DNA of 64,000 nucleotides from Mansonella perstans (lineage: Eukaryota; Nematoda; Chromadorea; Rhabditida; Onchocercidae). The stretch covers positions 62,001 to 126,000 of the forward strand of contig JBAMDO010000026.1 of the NCBI GenBank assembly GCA_037074765.1. Direction: 5' to 3'. Below, piece by piece: positions 21,840-34,757 of the stretch (the first letter of the stretch is position 1; each line of letters begins with the position of its first letter). The translations under genes were made by a program, and so were the position numbers. Below the pieces are notes generated by a model. The model was not told the origin of the DNA and ran no database searches. It was given only the letters and a program-made list of their open reading frames with translations.

Positions 21840-24800
21840 ATGATTGGTTGTATCAAAAAGTTATGTACCATCGAAGGCATTTCGATAATTTCGATGAGAT
21901 CGAAGCACTTCATAACCACTCCAGTATTTTACGCTAATGGACGTTAGTTTTCATTATTTCCTTAAAATTTTGACACTTACTGATTTTTGCTTGCAGTTGT
22001 TTAATTGAATTAACTAGTTTGAATTTTTTCATCATTACCTAATTTTCATCACTTTGCAGCCCCACATATTGGTCATCTTTATACTGCGCTGTTAGCAGAT
22101 GCTTCGAATCGCTGGAAATTGTTGAGGGATGGTAATGTTGATTCGAATGACTCATTATTTACGACGGGAACTGATGAACATGGTTTAAAGGTAAATTTGA
22201 AATAAATTCAGTTAAGGTGATCACAACGACATAATAACAGTGTGCATACTGAATCATCTAGTTCTTTTGATTGACTTTAAAAATGTTTTCTGTCAGCTGC
22301 GATATCTTCAATGTTTAGCTTCTGAATTGCTACGAACAAGTTTCCATTGCCGTTACCACTGGTGATTGAATTTTGCATTGGGACTGAGATCTTTTAACAT
22401 TTCATCTTTCAGATTCAGCAAACCGCTACTACAGCTGGGTGTGATCCACAGAGTTATTGTGATAATATGAGCGCTAAATTTAAGGACCTGTCTCATGCTT
22501 TTGATATACAGCCGGATGATTTTATTCGAACTACTGAGATGCGACATAAAGAAGTTGTTAGACATGTCTGGGTAACGATTTTCTGATAAGTCTTTAGCCA
22601 ATCGTTTATTGCAAATGATTGTTTGTTAATGATAAAAATACGAGTATAACTGTTTCAGGAAAGAAAATTTCAAGTTATGTAAAGGAATAGAAACGAGACT
22701 GTGTTTATCCCGAAGGTTTTTGTTGCGGTGGGAACTTTTAACCTAGAAAGTTTAATTTAGAATGAACTGGATAAACGAGGACAGATACAACGAGGTAAAC
22801 ATGAAGGCTGGTATTCAATTGTTGATGAATGCTTCTATACCAACGATGAAGTGGAAAAATTAAATGGACAAACTTCCATGGTTTAATTTTAGTTTTTGTT
22901 GTTAGATTAAAATAAGGCGCTGTGGTATTGAAGATAAGACAGAGTGAACTGTTTGGCTAAGTAGTCTAATATTGTTTTTTGTTGTTGCTTCGATTTTCCT
23001 TATATGTTGATTAGGTTCTGTTTATCATCTTTTTAAATTCGGTTTCGATTTCTGGCGCAACTATTTCAGATTAGTAAAATCACAGGGTCGACTGTAGAAT
23101 GGGTGCAGGAAGAAAATTATGTATTTCCTTTGTTCAGATATCTTGATAAAGTGCGAAGTTGGCTTAACAGTTGCGGTGAGTTGAAGACTGCATATCAGTT
23201 TAAGAATAGTTTCCATTTTTAAAGTGATTTTTGTTCTGAATTCCTCTCTTTGCTGCTTTTCTGCAAGTTATAGGTATTTCTATTTGTGAAAGTGATGGCT
23301 GTTGTTCCTTTGATTAGGTGTCGATGTGAAGGACTTCCCAAACAAGTACAAACTTTATGATGTACTTGAAGGATTGTGTTTTAAATCCGAAAATGAAGTG
23401 AAAATAATATGAGATCTTTTCTCCTTTGCTCATTATCACGAATAAATTGCGATAACGAAATTGTGCTTAGCACTTAATTCTCCTTTTACCGTTTTTTGTT
23501 TTTTAAGATGTGATACGACCGAAGATTTATTTTCCGGATGCATTTCAACAAACAAGTATGGAAGGAAACTTTTCACTGTCAAGAGATAGAAAGCGAGTCA
23601 CTTGGGGTATTGCAGTGCCAAATGATGAAAGTCAAACAGTTGGTTTTAGTTTACTAAGATATTATTTCTGTCGAAAGTGCTGGTTTATATAGTAATTGGA
23701 GCTAACAGTGCTTTTGTTTTTACTGTTTTTCAGTATCCTTAAACCATACAATTTTTGCTGTATAAGTTCGCTTCATTTTGAAAAAAAAAAAAAAAAAATA
23801 TTAAATTTATATATTCCACTTCATATTTCATTTAAGATATATGTTTGGTTCGATGCACTAATCAATTATTTAACTGTAAGTGGTATTTTTTCCGACAAGA
23901 AAAAGTCAAATTGGCCTCCAACATGTCAGATCGTTGGCAAAGATATCCTGAAGTAATGCTTTAATTCGTTTTTTTGACTCAGTTTGTAATCTAATTTATT
24001 CATTATAAACATGGGAAATATTACTTTGTGTGTTTGGTGTTGGATTTCCTCGATTCTTAAGCGGGAACAATTGCTTATTTCTGGAACAGTAAAAATTAAC
24101 CAGTCGCGTCCTGTAGTAGTGAGTTTTTGTGAGTGTTGAGAATTGCGTTCGTGTCATTCGATACTGTCGCCACTCTCCCATATACATGTCGCCACTACTT
24201 TCATATCGCGTTGAGATTACCAAGATATATTTTTTTTGAAGTTGGACCGTAATATTTTTGCTTTAAATTGATTTTTTTGCACTTTTTTCCTGTATATTAG
24301 TTCACTAAATGATTTCGATAATTTTTTTTTTTCGCATTATTAAAATATTGAAAAGGTTTCATGCAGTTATTTGGCCGGCATTGTTGCTTGCACTCGATCT
24401 TCCTCTTCCGAAGCGAATATTTGTTCACAGTCATTGGCTTGTTGATGGAACTAAGGTTTTTTTCATGTATTATGATCGCAAAATATTCATTTACGCTTTT
24501 CTGTCACTCATTCTCACATTTTTGTTATTAGTTTATTTCAAGCTTCTGTTTTAGATGTCGAAAAGTGTTGGAAATGTGGTTGATCCATTTAATGCTTCTA
24601 AGTTATTGTCTGAAGAGGGATTAAGATATTTCTTGCTCCGACAAGGAACTCCACAAAATGATGCAAGTCAGTACCTTTATTTATTGGTGAAAAATTTTGA
24701 ACGAAAATCACGAGTCTTTGTTTTGATTTCCAGTCAGTTCACTGTTTCTGTGAATCACTGGAATGAAAAATATTGCAAACTTTATGCTCATATATTACAG

Positions 24801-25859
24801 ATTTTACATTGTCGAAAGCTGTCAATGTCATCAACACGGATCTCATAAATAATGTTGGAAATCTGCTGCAGCGCTCGACGATCGAAAAGCTTAATCCATC
24901 TCAAACATATCCTGCATTTTATCCGGATTCGTTCCGTAATAACTTGATGGAACTAGGTGAACCACTGATAAAGTCAGTCAACTGTTTGGCAGGTATTATC
25001 TCTGGCATGGTATTTGCTTTCACTTTCGTTTTGCTTTTTTCGCTCCCATTGTATACTGTTGTACAAATAATTGCTAAAAATGAACTTGTTAGGTTTTTAT
25101 GGTTGTTAAGAAATCTATATATTTTGTATAATTTGAGAAATGCGTATATCTGACATGTATTTAAATGTAAATAAGCTATGAGATGCTGCATTGTAGAGTT
25201 GTACGAGGAACAGTTTGATGAATTAATGATTTATAAAGCACTCGAACTTCTTATGGAAGTCATGCGGCAAGCGAATGGTTTTTTTCAGTTCTATGAACCA
25301 TGGAAAAAAGTGGACGATAGAAAGGTTACTTCATAATTTTATAGGTCTGAACCTATTACTCACCAGCATTAATCGTTTTAAATTATAAACAGTTCATTGA
25401 TCAGGTGTCTACTTTGCTGTACATTTGTTATGAAGTGATGCGAATTTGTGGAATTTTGCTGCAGCCAGTTGTACCTCACTATGCGGACCATCTACTAAAC
25501 AGGTTAGTTGTCTTCTGTCTTTGTTTAGAATTACTCTGCGATATTCTTCACTTGAAATTATGATTTTCGATTACACCAACCCTTTGGATTGGTTGCCATG
25601 ATGTAGCATTGATTCTGTTGGTCATCTAGCTTCCATCATGTCCAGTTTCTTTTTTTTTTTTTTTTACTTTTGCATTCTTAATTATGCCGTGTCTTTTTTT
25701 GAATTTACTGTTGCCTTTTTCAGACTAGGGATAAAGAAAAACGAACGAGGTTTGGATAACATTAAGGTTATAACAGATTCGAAATACTCCGGAAGACCGC
25801 TGGGTAGATATAATGGTCCACTTATGGACCGAATTGTGCTGAGAACCAGCGAAATTTAG
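21840..25859 (+). CDS. MARS2: Methionyl-tRNA synthetase, mitochondrial
   Basis: Thirteen exons (21840-21942, 22060-22190, 22413-22571, 22761-22880, 23070-23175, 23508-23638, 23837-23952, 24356-24455, 24555-24666, 24801-24992, 25197-25324, 25393-25502, 25724-25859) join in phase to give 547 residues. The protein attaches methionine to t[13 protein letters not shown] leads into the class I signature HIGH at residues 37-40. [24 protein letters not shown] and VGKDILKFHAVIWP follow in the family order. KMSKS is at about residues 322-326 and an anticodon-binding helical domain ends the chain. The length and the absence of Zn-knuckle Cys clusters and C-terminal extensions fit the short mitochondrial type. 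The basic, Ile-rich first 20 residues can serve as an import presequence. The start is the first ATG in the open frame (MIGCIKK); an internal Met at residue 19 is an alternative. An exon-like segment at 23318-23412 in intron 5 was left out. Confidence 0.93.
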
Positions 25860-26147
25860 TTGGAATTGGAACTTTCATGATATTCGTGCAATCATAAATC
25901 TTGTTATAATTCAAATCGATTAGTAAAGCCTTACTTACTTCATTTCATTGTGCTCAAATTTCTTCCTGTGTTTTCGACAGACTGCTTTATATTTTGTTTT
26001 AAAGAGAAAATGACTGGAATGCATTCTTCATATCGGGAACAAAGATTTTTTTCGAGCAAAAAAAATTTCGTTGTTTCCGAATAATCTGGACTAAGTTTTT
26101 ATTGATAGGAATGGTTTTTGATTAATTCAATTTTAATTAAAACCTTT

Positions 26148-26149
26148 AG
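26148..26149 (+). other. XRCC5: Likely spliced-leader acceptor of XRCC5
   Basis: The sequence aacctttag ends 4 nt before the first of two tandem ATG codons, about 290 nt after the MARS2 stop. This spacing fits a trans-spliced downstream gene in a polycistronic cluster, but is inferred from sequence alone. Confidence 0.45.
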
Positions 26150-26153
26150 AATA

Positions 26154-29100
26154 ATGATGGATGATGACCGTCCAAAAAAACGAGCTAAAAAGGCTTTGTC
26201 ACATGAATGTACTGTAATTTTGATTGATGTTGGGGCAAATATGAAGAAAGAAGGAACTGCAACTACAGACATGCAGTTAGCAAAAGATACTGTGGAATGG
26301 ATCATAACAAGAAAGGTATGTCATTTTAAGTCGTAGTAAGTTAATGATAAATGTATTACTAAGGCAGATAGCTTATTTCAACCCATTAGTTGCTCCATTG
26401 CATTGTCGGTATAACTGCTTTTCTTGTCTAAATTTTCTACAAAATATGGGCTAACATCTAATGACAGACTATGTAGTTCAACTTAGCAAAACTGCCTTAT
26501 TTGGCATCGATATACTTCTTAATTGCGATAATTTTTATTTTTGCTCATACGCTCGCAAATTTCACATCAATAAGAATAAAAATATAATTCATGGATTTCA
26601 CATCAATAAAAATAAAATATAATTTCTGATCCTAGAATTTGAAAATTGAATTTAGCTGATTTGTTCCGAATCGTAAATTCTGATGCTTGCTTATTGTTTT
26701 TGTTTCTAATGAAACAGAGAGAAGAAAAGTGATATACACATATTTATGATATGATGCATTTATTCCTATCTTTGCTTTCTGTAATCCCAAAGAAATTGTC
26801 CATGTTTTGAAGATATTCACCGAATCAATTGATGAATTTACATTGGTGCTTTTCGGTTCAGAAGTAACACGGAATCCACTTACATATGTTGAAAATATCT
26901 TTTTTTGTGAAGAGGAGATGCAACAAGCTAAAATTGATTGGTTACGATTTATTGATAATGAAATCAAACCGAGTAGATCGGTCAATGGTAACTGTAAGTT
27001 TTTTATTGTGTTATTACGAAAAATTAACCCATCGATGAAAAATTAATTGTCTTTTGGTTAGTAGTTTTAAGCTTTTTTAATATCCAATAGCATCCGAAAA
27101 GGTAATAGAAGATATTATACAATATTTATTTAATGTTCTTGCTTTGTCGTTTCTACCACTCTTTAGCTCACAGGTTCGCTAGAAATTTTGGTTTTCCTTT
27201 CGTTGTCTTCTTACATTCAGTTTCTGTTCTCAGTCGTTTCTTTCATCTTTAAGAAATGATAAGTGCTGTATAGAAATTCATGACTCTTTATCTGTTTCCA
27301 GTCCTAGCTGCATTAACTGCGGCTCTAGATTATATGAGAAACCATCTGGAAAGCTACCCGGAAAGCAATATTACTGCACGAAATATACTTTTGGTAACAA
27401 ATCTGGGTGGTTTTGATGAAAATATGGATGAAGAATGCGTAGAAACCGTTATAAATGGCATGAAAGCACTTGATATCAATTTTAGTGTTATGTAAGACTT
27501 TGCATTAAGTTTTAAGTTTTCAATAAAAAAATAGTTTAGAAAAAGATTTCGAATATTACTCAATTCATTTCACTGTTGAAATCCTGAATTAATTTTAGAG
27601 GTCCATCAGTTGGGGGGCTGAACGAAATTAAGGAAGAAATTATTTCAAGTAAAGAGCCAGATATAAAACCGGAAAAAAACCTGTCTAACACAGTGCGATC
27701 GCTCAAAATGGAACCAGCTGAATGTGTACTGACAGATATTTTGAAAAAGACTGACGGTGTCATTTATTCCTTTGCGTCAGTTTTGATTTTCATTGATAAC
27801 TGAATTATAAATTTGAAAAAAAATGCTTTTTATTCATTTGTACTCTACTTTTTTTATATAATTACTAATCATTTATGACTGATTTAGTGAAGCTTTGCCG
27901 GTGCTGCAACGTTTTATGCCTCGGAAAGTTAATTTGCGTGGTCAAAAATTCTATTTGCAACTGGGGATTGATTTGAAATTGCCTGTACAAATGTACAAAA
28001 AGATTCAGACAACTGATTTCAAACTTACTGCACAGAAGTATGAATCGGTTACCGGTGCCCCGGTAATTTTTCTTTCTATTATTAGAGTTAAAATTTTTTG
28101 GTTGTGGTATATGTAGTTATTCCATTCGTTGTTTTTCTATAGCTGAAACGCAAAACAGTATATGAGGAATGTGTGAGAGATGGCGAAGTTGGAGATGGTT
28201 TTGCCACAATAGATGCCGATTCTGGTCGTAATGATAGCTTGCCTCAGGAAAGTGGTTCTGAAATGTGTGAAGGAAATATTGTGAAAGGTTAATATTCTGA
28301 TATTCTGAATTTTTGTATGTAAGGAAATCCATATTTTTGAGAATTGTTCGTTAGAAGATTACTGACGATTTGTATGTTTTCCAAGGTTCCATATTTGATG
28401 TAAAATCACTATATCACTTATAATATGCAAAACATTTTGTCATGAGCACCATCTGCATCAGTTAACGGTAGCATTTTAATAGAAACTCAGATGATTGAAC
28501 ATATTTTTCGATAGCGAACTTTTCTAAATGGTTTTTAACTGCTGTTGGAGCGTTTTCTGGTTGTAGGGTATAAATTCGGGACAACAATTGTTCCTTATAA
28601 TAAGGAAGATCAAAAAGAATATGGTTGGAAACATGAAAATCGTTGCTTGATGCTCATACAATTTACGAAAAGATCTCAGGTAAACGAAGGAGACAATATT
28701 CATGATTAACAATTAAGCTTTTTTGAAGTCAGTTCATTTTGTGATGATTGCAGTTTGTTTGGAACCATTTCATTATTGAAACTGAATTGTTCTGCCGGAG
28801 CACTTCCAGCTGGTGTTTAGCGAAGTATTTCCTTAATTGTGGGAAGCTTCTGATGCATATATCTTGATTTGTCTTTACATATTTTTTACTACATCATTTA
28901 GGAGATGAAATATTCATTGTGGAATTCGTGACGAAGTTTTTGTGATATGTTTTTAGTGAAGTACAAGAATGAAACAAATTTTATTTTCGTTCATGTTTTC
29001 GATTATAATTAATATTCGCTACACTTGATTTTCAATTCAGATATTGGAGCATTATTTGATGGATGGTGGCACCTATTACTTTATTCCACCAGCTCTGGAT

Positions 29101-31159
29101 AAGGTGATCACTTGTCGTTTTAGCATTGATCAATGAATTTTAGCTTTTCTTGTAAATTTAACCTAATATTTTAGAAAGCATGTACTGCCATATCAGCGCT
29201 TGTAAATGCGATGATCGTTGAAGATAGTGTTGCGCTAACTCGATATGTTTATAGTGCTGGGTCACAGCCTCGAATCATGGCTTTGTTTCCAAGAAGGAGT
29301 AAGAAAGGAGTCGATGTATGCTCTAAGAAATGGGATATTTATTTTTTTGATAATAATTGATAACAATAATTGATCATTATTTACATAGTGCTTCGTCGGA
29401 ACTGTTGTTCTCTTCTCTATGTTCAAGGATTAGACCCACGGGAATGTCCCCTTTCTTTTACTGTTTGGTATAAGTTAATTAACTTCGTTTCGTTTTTAGA
29501 TGTTTGTGGGTATTCAGCTACCATTTTATGAAGATTTTCGTGGAATTGATTTTCCAGAACTGGACGGTCCTGCAACTCAACCAAAAAGTATTTTTATTTT
29601 TTTTTACTTTTCCATTTCCCTGTAGACATGTGCAAGGTACTAATATGGGAAGCAACGTTCGTATCCTATGTTAGGTTCTTTATTTGTAAAGAATAACTCA
29701 TCATATTTCTGAATAAAGAATTTCTATATGCTAAAGATTTTTTATATATTGGTTTTGCAAGAGAATAGGCAAATAAGTAATTCGTAATTGTGACGAAAAT
29801 CATAGCTTCTGCAACTTGTCATTTGAATGTGATTTATATACTGCAATATTAAACAGAATGAAATAAACCCTTGAAATGTGTATTCACCCTGCTTTGCATG
29901 TAGCTATTTTAACGGAGAGTTCCAGTTTTCTAGTAATGTATCGAAGCACAATTTGTTTGCTAATATGAAGTATATTTATGTGAATGTTTGCTTTGCAGAT
30001 GATCATCTTGATGCAATGCATGCATTTGTCAAAGCAATGGACCTCACAAAGGCTCATTTGTAAGTTTGATTTGCTGTTATTTTTGATTTTGCTATTATAT
30101 TCTGATTTCTTTTTTGATGAAACAATGAAAATTTTTTTTGCGGGAGTAAAAGTGAGAAATCATGGTTTGGATGCTAAGTGAGGAGTCTTAAAAGAAAAGA
30201 AAGTTATTTGAAGTTTATGAAAGGTTCTGTCATCTTTGACCATATTAATTTATCAATTAAGTTAAAATTTAGTAACTCAGAAACAGGACAGTTTGAGGAA
30301 TCTCTACGTCCTCGTGATGTACCCAATCCAAAGCTTCAAAATGTTTGTAATGCTATGAAGTATCGTGCACTGCATGCAAATGCTCCACTTCCTGCTTTTG
30401 AGGATAAGTTATTGGGTGATTTGCTTAAGCCAAATACTTTACTGTTGAAACGTGCAAGGTTGGTGTCAAGTTTACTGTATATTGATGAGTTTTAGATTAC
30501 TCATTATGATTCTACTCTTGCAGCCTTAGAAAAATTGGTGAAGTATGCCATGAAGAAGAAAGTTCTGATTGTAGAAGAGAAATCTATATTGAGAATCGTA
30601 TACTTGACCATAAGAAACTTGATTATGAGAAGCTAATAATAAATGAGTAACTAAGGATATATCTCATGGAAACACCAGTTATTTGCTTTTACCAGAACTT
30701 GCGTTGAATGTAATACGTATTTGTAGTGAATCATTGGATTATCTCAAAAATAATCTTTCATTGTTTGAATCACCAACTAAGAAACAGCACACAAAAGAAG
30801 TGACGGAAGGAATGTTACCCAGGTTGGTGCCTGTTATTGTAAATAGTGTTATTGCAAATCTGTTATTGCAAAAATACAAATAGTGAATCATCTTTCTTTG
30901 AATACCATTATTTATTATAGCTTTATGGATAGCAAGCAAATATAAAGTTAAATTGGATACATCCACTAGAGCGGAAATACTTTTCTCAGTCGTTCTTCAT
31001 TATTTCCTGCCAAATGTTAACATAACTTTTTAGTTTTTTTTTTCTGTTTTTTTGTTTTGGATATTTGTTATATCATTAAATTTTTTCAGAATGAGTACGG
31101 ATAATAGTCTATTACCAGAAAGTGGCAGGTTCATAAAAACCGATGAAATAGATGCGTAG
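26154..31159 (+). CDS. XRCC5: Ku80 subunit of the Ku DNA-end-binding heterodimer
   Basis: Fifteen exons (26154-26315, 26813-26993, 27302-27491, 27599-27775, 27888-28062, 28143-28287, 28567-28679, 29041-29103, 29175-29315, 29500-29587, 29999-30059, 30273-30458, 30524-30597, 30696-30822, 31090-31159) give 650 residues. Ku80 pairs with Ku70 and threads onto broken DNA ends in non-homologous end joining and at telomeres. The N-terminal von Willebrand A-like domain is clear (CTVILIDVGANMKKEG, FTLVLFGSEVTRNPL, ILLVTNLGGFDEN). The Ku core follows (SEALP-like EALPVLQRFMPR, GYKFGTTIVPY, DGGTYYFIPP, VGIQLPFYEDFRG) and then the C-terminal arm (DVPNPKLQNVCNAMKYRALH). The start has two adjacent ATGs just after an aag/cctttag acceptor. 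The last three exons are predicted from splice phase, not homology. Without them the frame ends at a TAA at 30648-30650 (602 residues). The predicted C-terminus is acidic (TDEIDA), as in other Ku80 tails. Confidence 0.92.
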
Positions 31160-31218
31160 ATCTATAATTAAATCTATAAAAGAAAAAATTCTGAAAAAAT
31201 CTCTGCGTGTTTCATATT

Positions 31219-31443
31219 ATGACAGGAAATCATGTAAATTCTAGCGAGAAGGTTAGCCATTCAGATTATGTGGTTATTAGTGATTCCGACAATTTAATGC
31301 TGGTAAAATTTATTTTTTGGATGTTTGTATTAGATGTATTTGTATCATGTGTTTACCGTTCTCATTTGTACGCCTTCATTTTGTTCATTTCATTATCACA
31401 ATCTATGTTTAATTTCTTATGATTCAACCAGAATTAGAATGTT

Positions 31444-31481
<38 letters not shown>

Positions 31482-34400
31482 CAGATAAAATAAAAGCTGG
31501 TGCTGTGAATATTTCAAATAATAGATTCTGTTTATATTGAAGTTTCTATTCTGATATTGGTGTTTTGCTCACAACGTTCCATACATCGTACTGATTATTT
31601 CGCACCAAATTTATTCGACCACTGTTTGTCTTGATTTAAATGCTTTCATGTGTAAAATTCATTATTTGGAGATAAAAGTCTAAGGTGTGTGCAGCATGCA
31701 TTTAATTAAATGGTTTTGGTGTTTTCCAATTTCTATATGAAAAATGCTGTTTTTTCAATTCTTCCCATCATGTTAACGTCTTTTCTATCATATCAATTGT
31801 TAAGCTTCACTATTTTCAATATTTATGGTGTAATTCTATAAAATTGATATACGAAGGTGTTAATAGAAAATATTATAAAGCTTAAAATTGCAGATTAATG
31901 TCATTAAAATCAGTGGCATAACTTCAGCTGATGTGATGGGTTTGGTTGGACAATTAGACTTGCAACCGAAAGAAATCAGTTATTTGAAATTATCTGAAGA
32001 GGTCATTGATTTCTTTATCCATTTCCATTAGCGTTCATGTATCATACAGCTTAGATAGTTTTCATCAAAATGTAAGAGATTATTTCGAGTTATGACATTT
32101 TCGCTGGTAATATCAGGATAAACCACTGACATGTGGAACAAAAGAATATGTTAATTCATCGAGCAAACAAAGTTTACGACTAAAGCTGCGTCTGGAAGCT
32201 TGTCGTCGCATGTGGAAACAGAAGCTAGAATCATTGCCTAGTGATGAAGACATTGAGGTATATTTATTTTACGATTTTTCTTTGTACAAAGATTTTTTCC
32301 CCCTAAATTTTCTAATTATTGGTTCCATAGCTACTGCTGATTGAATTTTTTCGTTCATTTCCATATAGAATTGTTGAACTACTTTTTACGATTTTATCGA
32401 ATTTTCTTCCAAATTGAAAAACCTGCTTTAGCTCTTTTGTATCAATCTACGAAACAATGCAACTTACTCAAGAAGCGAAGATAGCAAACTTATTGATTAC
32501 TACAGTTATAAAGTTAGTGATTGTAAATTTTTACCAGCTTTCTTTTCATGTGGTATTCATGCTGAAGGATTAAAGGAATTAGTGTAAATTCGCTTATCAT
32601 TTTATATTTATGAAATGAGTGCTTGGCTCAATGTGTTATGCGTTTTTTGAAGAAAAATTTTCTCCAGCAAGTAATAAATCTCGCTCCGAAAGCTTTGCAA
32701 GATTTTTTATCTGCGAAAACTTTTATGGATTTGCTTCAAATTAGCAACGCTAAAGACGAGGGACGTGTAGCTGTTGATTTCATTATCGATTATTTGGTAA
32801 CTAAAAAAGACAAATTAAGAAAACTGATCCAATTACATTATTACGATTTTGCAAGCAAAGGCTATTTGTTCATAGAGGTGATCACTTTTTTTCGTTGTTG
32901 GTTAAAATAATTGTATTTCAAAGCATATTTCATCATTTCGTAGATGCAGGACTGCTTTTGATATTTATTTGAGATTTTTTCAAGTTGTTTTTGCAGGATT
33001 TACGAGATTTCATAGAAGCAGAAATACTGCCTCATATACCTTCTCTTGCAAATTTGAATGTAAGTCGTATTATCTGTATAGGATTTTATTCAGCTAACAA
33101 TGATATATGTGATTTTTGGTGTTCAAACTATTTCTTTTTTTTTTTTTTTGAAACTTATCATTACAAAAATGCTGCGACTGCTACAGTCAGAGGTAAAAGG
33201 TTCAACTACCTTTGGCAAAAAAATGATGTCGTGACTGACCAGGCACAAGTCCTACCTTGCAATGATAGCGCAATATATCCCCGGATATGGCTATGTGTGC
33301 CAGTGGAAAATTTTCATCATCTTATGTTTTAGTTAAGCTGTTTTTTGTAGAACTCTCTGTAATCAATTGTTCAATTCATGCGTTCGTCTAAAAGCATTTT
33401 TTTTTTCTGTTTTTAGGAAGAAGAGCCAATGCTGCAGGATTATTATTTATGTATGGCTACAAGAAAATTTTTCTTTTTGTTGGATACGATGCAGCAAAAA
33501 AAAATTCGCGTTGTTGATATTGTAGCTAGTCGGTTACTGGAAGAATTTGAAACTCTAAATGAATCATTGAATAGTAGTGCTGGTGACGAAGATGAGTCAG
33601 GAATTGAACAAGGAACATCTCAAACTGCTGGTGCATTGAACTGGTGTCTTTTCATGTTAACTTGCATTTATATTTATTGGAATTTGCAAAGAAAACTCAA
33701 TTTTGGATAACTGTAAATAATGTATTAGTAGATTCGATTTCGTCTATCCGTATTTCTATGTTTTTCAAAAATGATAGCACGAAAAAATGCAGGCGCAATG
33801 AGCATGACTCCATATAATATGCACTATTTTAAATCACAGGTTTTCGAAAGCAAATTGTTTGAGAATAAAAGACATGTACGAACAACTTGATACGGATGGT
33901 AATGGATTGTTGAGTTTTTCAGAAATGGCTAATTTTCAGCGTGTCACGAACTCTTTTGTGCAAAGGTTTTTCAGCTTTTCTTGTATTCCTTTTATGTTAA
34001 ACTCTACTGGCACTCTGCTGTTGACCATCTCTTCTGTTTCTGATCTTTTGGGATAAATTCGTATAATTTTTCAGAGTTTTCGAAGTCCAACAAACTTATG
34101 ACAATGATGAACTTGATTTAAGAGGATTTTGTGATCTTGTATTTGCAATGGAACATAAGTCGGTAAGTTTATCGTGTATTTAAATTTTTTAGTTGCCGGT
34201 TTTCGGTACTCCTTGCATACATTTTTGTAATATTACCAGCTTAAAAAAGGTTGGTGTGTTATGCTTTTTGTTGACTTATTTTAATTTATTTTTTCGGTAT
34301 GAAAAATTTAGGAACGTTCCGCACTAAGTTATTACTTTCGAATATTAGACGTTGATGGTGATAACTTATTAACTACTTCGGATCTGAATTTCTTCTACCG

Positions 34401-34757
34401 TGATCTTGCGAGAATGCTGGAAGATTGCTTCTCGGATGGTAGTTCGCAGAAAGCGCCTTCATTCAGTGATATCAAAAACGAGATATTCGATATGTGCCAT
34501 CCAAAAAACCCTAAGGGGTAAGAATCCTAAAGTAGTTTTTCTTTTTTTTTCTATTTGGTCAGTGAATTAGTAAGACTTGATTATTCGACTTATTGTTGAT
34601 GTAAGTAAAATTAAGTTCTAACATACCTTCTAATTTCAGGATAACATTAAAAGAACTGATTTCATCAGGCAAAGGTGATACGGTAGTAGGTATGTTAACC
34701 GATCTTGATGCTTTCCTTGAATATGAAAATCGTGAGGATGTCATTTATGAAGAATGA
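31219..34757 (+). CDS. PPP2R3C: PP2A regulatory subunit B''-type, EF-hand protein (PPP2R3C / RSA-1-like)
   Basis: Eleven exons (31219-31302, 31894-32001, 32117-32257, 32432-32512, 32653-32877, 32997-33059, 33417-33643, 33840-33965, 34075-34162, 34312-34517, 34640-34757) give 488 residues. Conserved PPP2R3C blocks appear in order: YYDFASKGYLFIEDLRDFI, ATRKFFFLLDTM, IRVVDIVASRLL, then a canonical EF-hand loop DTDGNGLLSFSE near residue 327, a degenerate second loop DVDGDNLLTTSD near 394, and a C-terminal KELISSGKGDTVVGMLTDLD. B'' subunits direct the PP2A catalytic core; in C. elegans RSA-1 acts at centrosomes and spindles. The N-terminal 90 residues are not conserved. The start at 31219 lies only 59 nt after the XRCC5 stop and lacks a strong acceptor. 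An equally phase-consistent alternative begins at ATG 31091 in the last XRCC5 exon and splices 31128 to 31245, giving 492 residues. Confidence 0.9.
31447..31482. repeat. 36-nt poly-T tract
   Basis: An uninterrupted T run in the first intron of the PP2A subunit gene, the longest homopolymer in the window. It ends directly in cag and so looks like an acceptor. The following frame (ATAAAATAAAAGC) is not needed by any gene model. It is likely slippage-prone, and its length may be approximate in assemblies. Confidence 0.9.
33131..33330. mobile_element. Possible small dispersed repeat in a PPP2R3C intron
   Basis: Intron 6 of the PP2A subunit gene holds a 15-T run followed by about 150 nt that is clearly more GC-rich than surrounding introns. 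It includes ggttcaactacc, which resembles a tRNA-type B box, and cagtcagagg upstream. A T-run flanked by such sequence could be a reversed SINE-like insertion. No target duplication or second copy was recognised in this window, so this is only a suggestion. Confidence 0.2.

Noticed and set aside
23696..23836. Plus-strand open frame 23696-23956 taken from its upstream start
   Set aside because: Only the part from 23837 is a MARS2 exon. The upstream portion is intron with an A-run.
30598..30650. Ku80 ending at TAA 30648-30650, or a 32-nt intron just after it
   Set aside because: A 32-nt intron is implausibly short. A normal gtatac donor at 30598 and cttttaccag acceptor before 30696 restore an open frame. 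The early stop remains possible and is noted with the gene.
32323..32407. Extra exon in the PP2A subunit gene reading LLLIEFFRSFPYRI
   Set aside because: It is in phase after a catag acceptor, but splicing directly from 32257 to 32432 gives the family's usual spacing and the segment runs into a stop unless spliced again.
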